Shown here in pieces: positions 54,463 through 64,000 of a stretch of DNA of 64,000 bases. This DNA is from JACVRW01 sp963716215 (GTDB taxonomy: Bacteria > Actinomycetota > Thermoleophilia > Solirubrobacterales > Thermoleophilaceae). The stretch spans positions 4,092,001 through 4,156,000 of the forward strand of contig OY970298.1 in NCBI GenBank assembly GCA_963716215.1, given 5' to 3'. Position 1 is the stretch's first letter. Every line of letters begins with the position of its first letter. The position numbers and the translations under genes are program-made. Below the pieces are notes generated by a model. The model was not told where the DNA came from, did no database searches, and worked only from the letters and a program-made list of their open reading frames with translations.

Positions 54463-54989
54463 ATGCCATCGCCGCCACCCTGCGGCCTATCCCGTTCCCC
54501 TCAATGGCACGACTGCGAAGCGACCCCGTTACCCAGGCCTTCACCCTGCTGCGGATCGGGTTCGTGGTGCTGCCGATCCTCATGGGCCTCGACAAGTTCG
54601 CCGAGGTGATGAACGAGAACTGGACCGCCTATCTGGCCACTGAGTTCAACGACATCATCCCCGGTAACGCCCAGGACGCCATGTACGCGGTCGGGGCGGT
54701 CGAGATCCTGGCCGGGCTCGTGGTCCTGGTCGTTCCCCGCTTCGGCGGTCTCCTGGTCGCGGCCTGGTTGGCCGGGATCATCATCAGCCTGCTGCTGGTC
54801 GGGGGCTACGGTGACATCGCCCTCCGCGACTTCGGGCTCCTGCTCGGCGCGCTGACGCTGTTTCGCCTCGCCGGCGCGGACTCCGCCAACTCAAACGACG
54901 GCGGGACGGTTGCGGCTGTCGACCGCGGGGCCGTTGACTCGACCAACGGTCGAGCCACCGAGTCACTCGGTCGCCGGACGGTCGCCTAG
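54459..54989 (+). CDS. DoxX-like membrane protein
   Basis: 176 residues with four transmembrane helices (LLRIGFVVLPILMGLDKFAE and AVGAVEILAGLVVLVVPRFG), and a hydrophilic tail. It resembles the DoxX/DUF4383 group. Overlaps the previous gene by ATGA. Role unknown. Confidence 0.7.
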   Translation: MNAIAATLRPIPFPSMARLRSDPVTQAFTLLRIGFVVLPILMGLDKFAEVMNENWTAYLATEFNDIIPGNAQDAMYAVGAVEILAGLVVLVVPRFGGLLVAAWLAGIIISLLLVGGYGDIALRDFGLLLGALTLFRLAGADSANSNDGGTVAAVDRGAVDSTNGRATESLGRRTVA

Positions 54990-55067
54990 CTCAGCCCCCG
55001 GTGTCTCCGGTGCAGGCGCGGATGCCTGCGCCGGAGGCGCCGGGCCGCGACCACCTCCTCAAAGTAC

Positions 55068-55457
55068 CTATCGACCTCGTCTTCGCGGCAGCCCACGACG
55101 CAGGACCTCTGCCAGGACGACGGCGTCGTTGTGTTCTGTGTCGTGAGCCGCGTAGACCAGCGTCAGCGTTCCCTCTCGCGCCCGGCGTCGGAGCGCCGTG
55201 AGCTGCGGACGGTGGCCCCGAAGCTCCTCGATGTAGCGCCGGCGAAACTCCTCGAAGCGTTCGGGCTCATGCCCGAACCACCGCCTCAGCTCGGTGCTCG
55301 GGGCGAGCTCTTTCTCCCAGGCGTCGAGCCGGGCTCGCTCCCGGGATATCCCGCGCGGCCAGAGCCGGTCGATCAGCACGCGGCGACCGTCCGCTGATGC
55401 CGCCGGCTCATGCGCGCGCTTCAGGCGGATATCCAGTTGCAGTTCCTCTGGTCGCAA
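55068..55457 (-). CDS. DUF488 family protein (YeaO-like)
   Basis: 129 residues. The conserved motifs are RVLIDRLWPRGISRERARLD, WEKELAPSTELRRWFGHEPE, RFEEFRRRYIEEL and LTLVYAAHDTEHNDAVVL. Proteins of this family are often near heme- or redox-related genes; function not established. Confidence 0.9.
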   Translation of the reverse strand: MRPEELQLDIRLKRAHEPAASADGRRVLIDRLWPRGISRERARLDAWEKELAPSTELRRWFGHEPERFEEFRRRYIEELRGHRPQLTALRRRAREGTLTLVYAAHDTEHNDAVVLAEVLRRGLPRRRGR

Positions 55458-55656
55458 CCACTCGTCCGGGGACGGCGAGCGGCGTGGGCTCCTCGGCCTA
55501 AGTCTCGCATCGTGCCGCGTTGCGGGTAAGAGCGAGCGCTTGGGGGCGCTAACAGATCAATGAGACAGATCGCCAATCACGGCGCTCGGAGTGTCGAGAT
55601 CCGACACGGCTCGCAACCAAGCCGGCGGCCGCTGACGCCACGAACTGAGGATGACG

Positions 55657-56822
55657 ATGGTCGATTTCACACTCACCGAAGAGCAGGAGGACCTGCGCGA
55701 AATGGCCCAAGACTTCGCGGAGCGAGAGATCCGCCGGTCGCCGGCGAGTACGACCGCGACGCCACCTGGCCGCAGGAGATCATCGACAAGGCCTGGGAGG
55801 TCGGGCTGATGAACTCCCACCTTCCTGCCGAGTACGGCGGGGTCGGCGCCGCCTATCTCGATGGCTGTCTGATCGGCAGAGGAGCTCGCCCGTGGCTGCG
55901 CCGCGATCGCGACGACCCTCGGCGCCAACGAGCTGGCCGCCACGCCGGTGCTGCTCGGCGGCTCGGAGGAGATCAAGGCGCACTACCTCGGCATGCTCAC
56001 GAGGAGCCGAAGCTGGCCTCCTTCTGCCTCACCGAGCCCGACGCCGGCTCGGACGTCTCGGGGATGAAGACCACCGCCGTCCGTAAGGGCGACAGGTACG
56101 TCCTCAACGGCTCGAAGTGCTTCATCACCAACGGCGGCTACGCCGACTGGTACACGGTCTACGCCAAGACCGACAAGGACGCCGGCCACCGCGGCATCTC
56201 CGCCTTCGTCGTCCCCCGCGACGACACGGTCACGGTCGACAAACACGAGGACAAGATGGGCCTGCGGGCCTCCAACACAGCGACCGTCTCCTTCAACGAG
56301 ACCGAGGTTCCGGTGGCCAACCTGCTCGGCCAGGAAAACCACGGCTTCAAGCTCGCGATGATGACCCTCGACCGCACCCGCCCCGGGGTCGCGGCGATGG
56401 CGGTCGGTATCGGCCGCGCCGCATTCGAGTACGCCGCCGACTACTCGAAGGAGCGGGTCCAGTTCGGCGTCCCGATCGCGATGCACCAGGCGGTCGCCTT
56501 CATGATCGCCGACATGGCGACCAAGATCGAGGCGGCCCGGCTGCTGGTCTGGAAGTCGGCCGTGCTGCTCGACGAGGGAGCCCGCAACACGCTCGTGTCC
56601 TCACACGCCAAGCGCTTCGCCGCCGACTCGGCGATGGAGATCACCACCGACGCCGTCCAGGTCTACGGCGGCTACGGCTTCATCAAGGACTACCCGGTCG
56701 AGAAGCTGATGCGCGACGCGAAGATCATGCAGCTCTACGAGGGCACCTCGCAGATCCAGCGCCTGGTGATCGCCCGCGAGACGCTGATGCCCCATCTCGC
56801 TCGAGAAGCCGGCGGAGCCTGA
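55657..56822 (+). pseudogene. Acyl-CoA dehydrogenase, frameshifted
   Basis: ATG at 55657 (another two codons earlier). VDFTLTEEQEDLREMAQDFA is followed by at least three breaks between 55730 and 56010; frames then give WPQEIIDKAWEVGLMNSHLP, ANELAATPVLLGGSEEIKAH and, uninterrupted to 56822, SFCLTEPDAGSDVSGMKTTA, VYGGYGFIKDYPVEKLMRDA and YEGTSQIQRLVIARE with the catalytic Glu. About 390 residues, of the medium-chain type. FAD-dependent alpha,beta-desaturation of acyl-CoA. Confidence 0.82.
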
Positions 56823-57085
56823 GCTGCTGGCGGCCGCGGCTTGAGTGCGCGAGGCGACGTGGAGACCTGCCGACGCAATGAAACAGACTCCGAACCAAGG
56901 GGACGGGCCAGAAACAAGCGCTCGCTGAGGGCCCGACCCCGACGAGGGTCACGACATCGTCCTCGGGCTGCTCGGCGAGGGGCAGGCCCCCGAGGCCGCG
57001 GATCTGGGGCTTCTGGCCGACCTCGAGGCGCGCGCGGCTACGTACCGGAGCTCGCCCGACGATGCCGCATTGATGCCCGCCGCCG

Positions 57086-57112
57086 CCGCGCCGCGGGAAG
57101 GCCGCGGCGCGG
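57086..57112. terminator. GC-rich hairpin between convergent genes
   Basis: CCGCGCCGCGG and CCGCGGCGCGG form an 11-bp perfect stem around a GAAGG loop. It lies between the acyl-CoA dehydrogenase and the convergent formaldehyde dehydrogenase-like gene. The ~300 bases 56823-57129 hold no other supported gene. Confidence 0.55.
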
Positions 57113-57129
57113 GCGTTCGACGGCGGACG

Positions 57130-58356
57130 TCAGGCCTTGATCAACCCGTGCGGGTCGAGCACGAACTTCTTCGCCGCGCCCTTGTCGAAGTCCTCGTAGC
57201 CCTGCGGGGCCTCGTCGAGCGTGATGACCGTCGCGTTCACCGCCTTCGCGATCTGCACCTTGTCGTGCAGGATCGCCTGCATCAGGCCGCGGTTGTACTT
57301 CATCACCGGGCACTGGCCGGTGGTGAAGCAGTGCGACTTCGCCCAGCCCGAGCCCGATCCGGATCGACAGCGAGCCCGATCTTGGCCGCCTCGTCGACGC
57401 CGCCCGGGTCGCCGGTGACGTACAGGCCCGGGATGCCGAGCTGCCCGCCGCCCGGGTGACGTCCATGAGCGAGTTCAGCACCGTCGCCGGGCGCCTCGTG
57501 CTCGGCGTCGGAGCCGTGTCCGCGCGCCTCGAAGCCGACGGCGTCGACGGCGGCGTCGACCTCCGGCACGCCGAGGATCTGCTCGATCTGGTCCTCCGGG
57601 TCGCCCTTCGGAGACGTCGATCGGTCTCGCAGCCGAAGCTGCGCGCCTGCGCGAGCCGCTCCGGGATTCAGGTCGCCGACGATCACGACGGCGGCGCCGA
57701 GCAGCTGCGCCGAGTGCGGCCGCGGCGAGGCCGACCGGGCCGGCGCCCGCGATGTAGACCGTCGAGCCCGGACGCGACCCCGGCCGTGTACGCAGCCGTG
57801 GAAGCCGGTCGGGAAGATGTCCGAGAGCATCGTCAGGTCGAGGATCTTCTCCAGCGCCTGGTCCTTGTCCGGGAACTTCAGCAGGTTCCAGTCCGCGTAG
57901 GGCACCAGCACGTACTCGGCCTGGCCGCCGACCCAGCCGCCCATGTCGACGTAGCCGTACGCCGAGCCGGGCCGGTCGGGTTGACGTTCAGGCAGAGCCG
58001 GTCTTGCCCTCCTTGCAGTTGCGGCAGCGTCCGCAGGCGATGTTGAACGGCACCGAGACGAGGTCGCCGACCTTGATGAACTCGACGTCCGGGCCCGATC
58101 TCGATCACCTCGCCGGTGATCTCGTGTCCGAGGACAGGCCCGTCGGGCGCGGTCGTGCGGCCGCGGACCATGTGCTGGTCGGAGCCGCAGATGTTGGTCG
58201 CGACGATCTTCAGGATCACCCCGTGCGGGACCTTGCGGCCCACGTTGGCCGGGTTGACCCCCGGGCCGTCCTTGCAGCTCGAAGGTCGGGAAGTCGATGT
58301 CGCTGCACCTCGACCTTCCCGGGCCCGATGTAGGCGACGCCTCTGTTCTCAGCCAT
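57130..58356 (-). pseudogene. Glutathione-independent formaldehyde dehydrogenase-like zinc alcohol dehydrogenase, many frameshifts
   Basis: ATG at 58356: MAENRGVAYIGPGKVEVQ. Pieces in order include GVILKIVATNICGSDQHMVR (catalytic zinc Cys), GPVLGHEITGEVIEIGP, AEYVLVPYADWNLLKFPDKD, LTMLSDIFPTGFHGC, QLLGAAVVIVGDLN and a C-terminal KFVLDPHGLIKA. At least six indels are needed. The pattern matches FdhA of Pseudomonas putida type, which oxidises formaldehyde with NAD. The intact piece-by-piece sequence suggests recent or artefactual indels. Confidence 0.75.
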
Positions 58357-59216
58357 GTTCGCTCCTCCTTGGTTGGAATTCGTCTCTCATTCGCGCCTGC
58401 CCTCGATGTCGCCCGCGGTTCCCTGCCTCGACGGCGCGGCGGGTGCCTCGCGATCCCGACGACCCTCGATGTCGCCCTGCGTTCCCTGCGCCGGCTTCGG
58501 GCTCATCAAACGTCCGCGGACGTGCGACCGCGTCGTAGCTGAAGGTGGCGAGCACGGCACCGATCAGGGGCCCGATAACGTAGGCCGGGAGGTCGCCCCA
58601 GTCCGCGTCGCCGCCGCCGATCGCGGTGACGAGCAGAGGGCCGAAGGTTCGCGCCGGGTTCAGCGAGCCACCGGTGAACGGGCCGATCACCAGGATCGCC
58701 GCGGTCACCGCGAGGCCGATCATCAGCCCGGCCCAGCCGTCGGGCGCGCGCCGGTCGACGGCCAGGGCCATGATCGCGATCACGCAGCAGGTAGGTGCCG
58801 ATCGCCTCGGCGACGATCGCCTGGCCATAGCTGACGCCGTCGGCGATCGTGGTCTGCCCGGTCCCGAGGTCGACCGCGTCGCCGCCGAAGGCCGCGGCGA
58901 TCAATGCCGCCCCGACCGTGCCGCCGACGAGCTGGGCGCCGACGTACGCGGGGACCTCGCCCCACGGGAAGCGGCCGACGGAGGCGAGCGCCACCGTCAC
59001 CGCCGGGTTGATGTGGGCCCCGGAGGTCGTCCCGAAGGCGTAGACGGCGATCGCGATCGCGAGACCGAAGGTGATCGCGATCATCCCGAGGCCCGGATAG
59101 TCGAGCGCGCCCTCGCCGAGCGTGAGCGCCGCAACCACGGAGCCGGCACCGAAGAAAACGAGGATCGCGGTGCCGATCAACTCGGCGAGCAACCTGCGGG
59201 GCAACTCGCCCGTCAT
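58349..59216 (-). pseudogene. Aquaporin (MIP family), frameshifted
   Basis: The first half from 59216 has LLAELIGTAILVFFGAGSVV and the first NPA box HINPAVTVAL; a break near 58785 shifts to a frame with the second box SLNPARTFGPLLVTAIGG. About 288 residues with six helices. The C-terminal ~50 residues are repetitive and charged. Its end overlaps the start of the formaldehyde dehydrogenase-like gene, indicating one operon. Confidence 0.82.
58400..58489. repeat. Short direct repeat in the aquaporin tail
   Basis: Two 27-base units (58400-58426, 58463-58489) beginning CCCTCGATGTCGCCC and ending GTTCCCTGC or similar, 63 bases apart (21 codons), differing at two or three bases. They encode the repeated AGNxGRHRG-type tail. 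Confidence 0.6.
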
Positions 59217-59361
59217 TCGAAGGCTCTCATCCGGCCGCTCCTTCGCGTCGCGAGCATGCGGCCCGACGACTCAGCGCTCAGGGTGAGCTTCCCGCGTCGT
59301 CGAGCTCTAAACCCTGGCGATGCTCGGAGGGTGTGGAGCGGGGTCCGGCCGGCCTAGAGGC

Positions 59362-59580
59362 TCAGAGCTCGTGCTCGGCGAGCTGGGCGCGAAGGTCGCG
59401 ACAGCGGGCCTCGAGCCGTTCGGTGTTGGCCCGGGTCTCGCGGTGCACGGAGTGATTCTGGCCACCGTGGCGGGTCGACCCCATCGCGAAGGCATATTCC
59501 CAGCTCGCCATGTGGGCCCTGAGCTCGGCCGTGGTGCGACCCAGCTCCGTCTCGAGGCGCTCTCGGATGCTGGTGCTCAT
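59362..59580 (-). CDS. Small hypothetical protein
   Basis: 72 residues from the ATG at 59580. Helical and charged (IRERLETELGRTTAELRAHM, RANTERLEARCRDLRAQLAE), suggesting a coiled coil. No family recognised. The ATG five codons earlier is an alternative. Confidence 0.45.
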   Translation of the reverse strand: MSTSIRERLETELGRTTAELRAHMASWEYAFAMGSTRHGGQNHSVHRETRANTERLEARCRDLRAQLAEHEL

Positions 59581-59595
59581 GATCAGGTGGCCCAT

Positions 59596-60062
59596 TAAAG
59601 CGGCAGCGTCGGCCTGAATTGCGACGCCAAGGACCGTTCGACGGGCGCCCGGGCCCGGGCCCCGCTGCCGCTCGAGGATCGGCGCTGCTGCGCGGTTGTC
59701 GCCCGCTCGCGCCGGTCCGCCCAGCCTTCAACGTCCCTGGTGGGGAGTTGGTCCGGGCGAGACTGGAGATGCGAGGCGAGAACTGTCGGCGACTTGCCTC
59801 CCACGAGCTGGAGATCGATCCTCGAGGCAATGCCGCCGGCAACGGCGACCGGAACCTCTCCCGCGCTGATGCGGCGGGCGAAGACCTTGCGGGCCTCCCG
59901 CCCGCGAGGACCTCGAGATCGCAGCCCGACGAGCTCGCGGAAGCAAGCAAACGGATGCTGGACAGCAGCCAACCGCGAGCGGAAAGTTCAGCGGCTGAGG
60001 TGCGCAGGGCTCGAACGTTGGGGTCGCGAAGTTCGCCTGGAGGCGTCTCCAGGGGAACCTCG
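59596..60062. other. 467-base stretch without a supported gene
   Basis: Open frames exist on both strands, but each lacks a recognisable domain, ribosome binding site and convincing codon pattern. Given the frameshift density nearby, a broken gene could be hidden here. Confidence 0.5.
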
Positions 60063-60584
60063 TCAGGCATTCGGGTCGGGCACATGCCCTTGTAGATCGA
60101 TCGCGTAGGTCGTCACCGGCAAACGGAAGCGCTCCTTCACATGCTCGATGAGCCCTCGCTCCTGCCAGTTGCCATGCTCCGAGCTGAGCAGCCCGATGAG
60201 GATGTGATCGGGCTGGAAATCCGCGACGGCGTCGTCGAAGCTGGTCAGCAGCATTTCATCCCCGGTCCTGCCGCGTGCCTCGGGGCTGATCGCGTGGATG
60301 TGGCCCAGGACCGTGTCGAGTCGCTCGTCCGCAAGGTGCCGGAGCCGATCTACGTCGTCTGTGAGCCAGGCGAGCCGCCCTGGAAGGGTGGGTGTGACGA
60401 CGTACACCTTGGCCGCTGCATCGATCACGGCACGTACGGCGGTCGGCAGGTCATCGACCGAGGCGACTGCTGAGTCAGCGACCATCAGGAGCCGCTGGAC
60501 CCGCGCGGGTTCCGGAGCCGATCGGCCGGCGCGCATCTCCACCGCCTCAGTGTCCATCGCTGCTCTTCCGTGACCATCGCTCAT
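60063..60584 (-). CDS. Universal-stress-like alpha/beta protein
   Basis: 173 residues. RVQRLLMVADSAVASVDDLP, RLRHLADERLDTVLGHIHAI and DHILIGLLSSEHGNWQERGL followed by RLPVTTYAIDL suggest a Rossmann-like universal-stress fold seen in many actinobacteria, with no ATP-binding G-x2-G-x9-G/S motif evident. Function unknown. Confidence 0.6.
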   Translation of the reverse strand: MSDGHGRAAMDTEAVEMRAGRSAPEPARVQRLLMVADSAVASVDDLPTAVRAVIDAAAKVYVVTPTLPGRLAWLTDDVDRLRHLADERLDTVLGHIHAISPEARGRTGDEMLLTSFDDAVADFQPDHILIGLLSSEHGNWQERGLIEHVKERFRLPVTTYAIDLQGHVPDPNA

Positions 60585-60715
60585 TTTCACTTTGCCCATA
60601 CGCTCTTAGCGTCAGCTTGAATCGTGTTCTTACGGCCTTGCAGGACCAAGCTGCGCAGGCGCGAGGACGTTCGACGCGTCCACATTCGGAGGCTTCTTCG
60701 GCCGCGCCGTTGCCG

Positions 60716-62963
60716 TCAGGTCGACAGATGAAGAGGCACGGTGGTGATGACCACCCCCGGCTGGCGACGCAGCGCACGTCGCAGCCGGCGCGCGGTGCCG
60801 TTGTGCAACGGCCGGTGCCAGCGGTGCTTGACGATGAGCTCGGGCAGGACGACGGTCAGCGTGAGTCGGCGCGCTGGGTGCGCAGCGCGTCGATGTAGCA
60901 CGCCAGCGGCGCGACAAGCGCGCGGTAGGGCGAGTCGACGACCTCGAGTGGCAGGTGATCGCCCCACGCCGCCCAGTAGCGCTTGAAGCGTCCGGCCTCG
61001 TCCTCGCTCGGGGCTGATGTGCACCGCCAGCACCGGCTGGCCCAGCGAGGCGGCATAGGCGAGTGCGCGCAGGCTCGCCAGATCGAGACGGACGATCGGC
61101 ACGACCGCCAGATGCCGGAGCTGGTCGGGACTCTCGTCCTCCTCCGACGGTGGCACAGCGAGCGAGTGGCCGCGATCGGAGCCGGACGCGGGCGCGCGGG
61201 CACGATCGGATGGCGCGGCGCGGCGCGCGTCGAGCGGATGCAGAGCGAGCGGCGCGGCGGACGCTGTCGTAGTGGCACGCGGATGCGCCAGGCGAGCGAG
61301 CACGAGCAGCGCGATCAAGAGCAGCGCGACCCACGCCCCCTGGCTGAACTTGGTCACCGCGGCGATCACGAAGACGATCGGCCGACAGCGCCGCCCCGAG
61401 CGCGTTGAGCACCATGCTCTTGCGCCAGTGCTCCTCGCGCCGGCGCCACCAGTGCACGACCATCCCGGCCTGCGAGAACGTGAAGGCGACGAACACGCCG
61501 ACCGCGTAGAGGGGGATCAGCGCGTCGGTGCGGCCGGCGAACACGGCGAACAGCATCGCCGCGGCAATGGCGAGCGCGATCGTGCCGTTGCTGAACGCCA
61601 GGCGGTCGCCGAGTCGCAGGCACACGCGGGGCGCGTGCCCGTTGCGGGCCATGAACGAGAGCATCCGCGGGAAGCCGTTGAACGCGGTGTTGGCCGCCAG
61701 CAGCAGCACCAGCGCCGTGGCGGCCTGCACGTAGCACATACAGCGGCCCGGAGCCGAAGCTGTGATGGGCCAGCTGCGAGAGCGCCGTCTGCTCCGCCGC
61801 GCGGGACGATGCCATCGAGGTGCATCAACACGACGAGCCCCGCGAACATCGCCACAAGCAGACCGATCATCACCGTGAGCACCGTGCGCGCGTTGCGCGA
61901 CGCCGGCGGCTGGAAGGCGGGCACGGCGTTGGAGATCGCCTCGATCCCGGTCATCGCGGTCGCGCCCGAGGAGAAGGCGCGCAGCACCAACAGGACCGTG
62001 AGCCCTCGATCGGCTCGAGGCCGACGAGTCGGGGTGGGCGCAAAGCCGCCGGCGAGGCATCGATCAGCCCGACGGCGATCAGCGCGAAGATGCGCCAGCA
62101 CGAACGCGTAGGTGGGCGCGGAGAAGATCGCGCCGGCCTGGCGCACGCCGCGCAGGTTGCCTGCCAACAGGATCGCGATCGCCGCGAGGCCCAGCGGAAC
62201 GGTGGCGTGGGCCAGGCCGGGGAGCGCCGAGGTGATCGCCAGCGACTCCGGCGGAGATCGACACCGCCACGGTCAGCACGTAGTCGATCATCAGGCCGCC
62301 GGCGGCGATCAGGGCCGGCAACTCGCCGAGGTTCTTGTCGGCGACGATGTAGGACCCTCCACCGTGCGGATAGGCGCTGATCAGCTGGCGGTAGGAGAGG
62401 CCCGACAGCGATCATCAGCACGACGATCGCCACCGAGATCCGAGCGACAGGCCGAGCGCGCCGCTGCCGGCCAGCGCCAGGACGGCGAGCATCGCTTCGG
62501 GCCCGTAGGCGACCGACGAGAGCGCGTCTGACGAGAGGATCGGCAGCGCCACCAGCTTGCGCATGCGCTCGTGTGCAACCGCGCTGGCAGCCAGCGGCGC
62601 GCCCAACACCACCCGCCGCCAGGTCGACGCCGCGCGTCCCAACCGCGAGTTGCCCGCGCCGGCGTGCGTGGTGGCAACAATCTCGCCCGCGTCCTCGGTT
62701 TCAGCGAAGTCGACCGCGGCGAAGCGCCCGCCGCGGCCAGGCTCCGGCGAATCCGGAAATCGATGCAGGCCCGGATCGACCGGCAACGCACCCACCCAGG
62801 CCTGCCGGGGGCCAACCGCCCGACCCCAGTGGCCGCCCACCAGGCGCAGGGTGGCAAGCTCGTCGTCGTCGAGGCCGATGACAGTAGACCCGGGGCCGAC
62901 GTCGGTCATCTCGTCGGCCGATGTCGCCTCCCTCGGCACGATCAAGTCCAGGCTCATGCCCAC
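60716..62963 (-). pseudogene. APC-superfamily amino acid permease with C-terminal cytosolic domain, many frameshifts
   Basis: The N-terminus from 62963 is hydrophilic and then has LPILSSDALSSVAYGPEAML, the first helix of this permease group. Further helices appear in different frames: PALIAAGGLMIDYVLTVAVS, GATAMTGIEAISNAVPAFQP, FNGFPRMLSFMARNGHAPRV and AFTFSQAGMVVHWWRRREEH. The last ~200 codons resemble a universal-stress-like regulatory domain (LGQPVLAVHIS, LTVVLPELIVKHRWHRPLHN). About 700 residues and at least six indels. Substrate unknown. Confidence 0.72.
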
Positions 62964-63108
62964 CTAGCGTCGATTCGGCCGCGGAACTTACCTCCGCGCC
63001 CGCCACCAGCCTTCCTCTCAGATCGCGCTTGTCCGCAGCTTTCGGGAGCCGCTCAATGCCCCCGGAAATGAGCATCTTGCCCCATACCGGGCGCCTCTCC
63101 GGGGGGCC

Positions 63109-63828
63109 ATGCTGGGTGCTGTGAACTCCACCGACCAGATCCCCGGACTCGCCGTAGCCAAGCGTCCCCGATCCGCGAGCAGCGTCGAGCCGGTCCTGGG
63201 TCTCGACCCCGAATCGCAGGCCTGGATAGATGACCTCAGTGCGGACGGTCCCGAGCGTGAGCCGGCCGTCGAGGCGCTGCACGCCCTGCTCCTGAAGGCC
63301 GCGCGGTTCGAGGTCAACCGACGCTGTGGGGCGATTTCGCATCTGCGCGGCAACGACTACGACGACCTCGCCCACCAGAGTGCCGACGACGCTCTCGTCG
63401 CGGTCCTCAAAAAGCTCGGAGACTTCCGCGGCAAGAGCCGGTTCACCACCTGGGCGTACAAGTTCGCGCTCCTGGAGGCCGGGGCGAAGATCCGCAAGCG
63501 CGCCTGGCAGGGACGTGAGGTTCCACTCGCCCCTGAGGGCTGGGCCCTGATCGCAGACGATCGATCGACCCCCCAGCGCGATGCCGAGACGAGAGAGCTC
63601 TACGCCGCCTTGCGGGACGCGATCAAGCGCGACCTCAGCCGGCACCAGCGCGATGTCCTCGTCGCCACCACGCTCAATGACGTTCCGATCGACGTACTGG
63701 CCGAGCGGCTCGATACGACCCGAGGCGCGCTCTACAAGACCATCCACGACGCCCGGCACAAGCTCCGAGCGGCACTCGCCGCCCGCGGGTTCGGCGTCGG
63801 TGAGTACATGGAGACAGCAAGCTCATGA
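63109..63828 (+). CDS. RNA polymerase sigma factor, ECF-like
   Basis: 239 residues. Region 2 is seen as DYDDLAHQSADDALVAVLKK and FRGKSRFTTWAYKFALLEAG; region 4 as LSRHQRDVLVATTLNDVPID with LAERLDTTRGALYKTIHDAR. Its stop overlaps the next start by ATGA, so the partner gene is co-translated. The first Met may be later (for example at 63109 GTG/ATG region); the N-terminal ~40 residues look unstructured. Confidence 0.85.
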   Translation: MLGAVNSTDQIPGLAVAKRPRSASSVEPVLGLDPESQAWIDDLSADGPEREPAVEALHALLLKAARFEVNRRCGAISHLRGNDYDDLAHQSADDALVAVLKKLGDFRGKSRFTTWAYKFALLEAGAKIRKRAWQGREVPLAPEGWALIADDRSTPQRDAETRELYAALRDAIKRDLSRHQRDVLVATTLNDVPIDVLAERLDTTRGALYKTIHDARHKLRAALAARGFGVGEYMETASS

Positions 63829-64000
63829 CCGCTTCCAACCCACCCGCACTAGATCATCCCCCGGTGCCGCGCTCGCCCACAGTCGGAGCGGCCAGATCCG
63901 TTTACCCGGTTGCCACGGCCGAGATCGCCAAGCGCCGCAGGCACCTGGCCGTGGAGACCCACGACGCATTTCAGGAATTCAGCAAGCAGGTCTTCGCCGC
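63825..64000 (+). CDS. Probable carboxymuconolactone decarboxylase/AhpD-family protein, cut by window end
   Basis: Starts at the ATG overlapping the sigma factor stop. The visible 58 codons end in RRRHLAVETHDAFQEFSKQV, which resembles the N-terminal helix of CMD/AhpD-type peroxidases; the C-x-x-C site would lie beyond the window. Such genes often follow ECF sigma factors. The assignment is tentative. Confidence 0.5.
   Translation, partial: MTASNPPALDHPPVPRSPTVGAARSVYPVATAEIAKRRRHLAVETHDAFQEFSKQVFA

Noticed and set aside
56878..57060. Small gene starting MKQTPNQGDG after the acyl-CoA dehydrogenase
   Set aside because: It stops after 16 codons; extending it needs a frameshift and the result is unlike any family I know.
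59595..59972. A possible gene on the minus strand before the universal-stress-like gene
   Set aside because: No domain, no ribosome binding site and alternative frames on the other strand look equally good.
1..64000. CRISPR arrays, rRNA genes, complete insertion sequences
   Set aside because: No regularly spaced repeats, no rRNA signatures and no transposase genes were seen.

Overview
The window is high-GC bacterial DNA, most likely from an actinobacterium of the class Thermoleophilia (Solirubrobacterales or Gaiellales type). This rests on base composition, frequent GTG starts, gene families and the dnaX-ybaB-recR block preceded by a large SRP RNA. It is an inference; there is no rRNA here to settle it.

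1-24.9 kb is mostly chromosomal backbone. It starts inside a succinate dehydrogenase iron-sulfur subunit followed by a CCG-domain partner, then a LuxR-type regulator with a degenerate receiver. The aspartate pathway pair lysC-asd follows, then a secreted delta-60/RTX-like protein, a GH3-like protein without its acid/base dyad and a molybdopterin oxidoreductase. The replication/repair block recR-ybaB-dnaX lies downstream of a Bacillus-like large SRP RNA with an Alu domain. Next come small housekeeping genes (GNAT, RidA, HdeD, MFS, LURP-one), an arylsulfatase/AraC operon and a divergent cupin-NmrA-DUF1772 operon.

24.94-43.87 kb is an integrated island. It begins at an intact tRNA-Val(CAC) and ends at a 50-bp copy of that tRNA's 3' part, followed by a rho-independent terminator that probably once served the tRNA. 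Inside are a Baeyer-Villiger-type monooxygenase, a branched-chain amino-acid-type ABC importer, an M20 carbamoylase-like hydrolase, broken genes for a class III aminotransferase, Asp/Glu racemase-like protein, M24 hydrolase and GMC oxidoreductase, then an OrtA/OrtB-type 2-amino-4-oxopentanoate thiolase, an aldehyde dehydrogenase and an XRE-cupin regulator. Two inverted 60-bp promoter segments with a shared 16-bp near-palindrome appear to coordinate it. The genes suggest import and breakdown of an amino-acid-like compound to alanine and acetyl-CoA. No integrase is visible, only an excisionase-like gene and a second tRNA 3' fragment.

44-53.5 kb is a compact catabolic cluster: SDR, VOC protein, sugar isomerase/epimerase, LacI repressor, two enolase-superfamily enzymes, amidohydrolase, Gfo/Idh/MocA oxidoreductase and a 2,4-diaminopentanoate dehydrogenase-family protein. 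Six copies of the operator TGGAA-N4-TTCCA, each just downstream of a TTGAC-type promoter, tie the cluster to the LacI gene. The substrate is not evident; acid-sugar or lactone chemistry is likely.

53.7-64 kb carries a zinc-finger anti-sigma-like protein, PQ-loop and DoxX-like membrane proteins, DUF488, then an acyl-CoA dehydrogenase, glutathione-independent formaldehyde dehydrogenase-like protein, aquaporin and APC permease that all carry frameshifts. The window ends with a sigma factor and the start of a probable carboxymuconolactone decarboxylase-family gene. Frameshifts cluster at 33-39.5 and 55.6-62.6 kb, so sequencing error must be considered before calling these genes dead.
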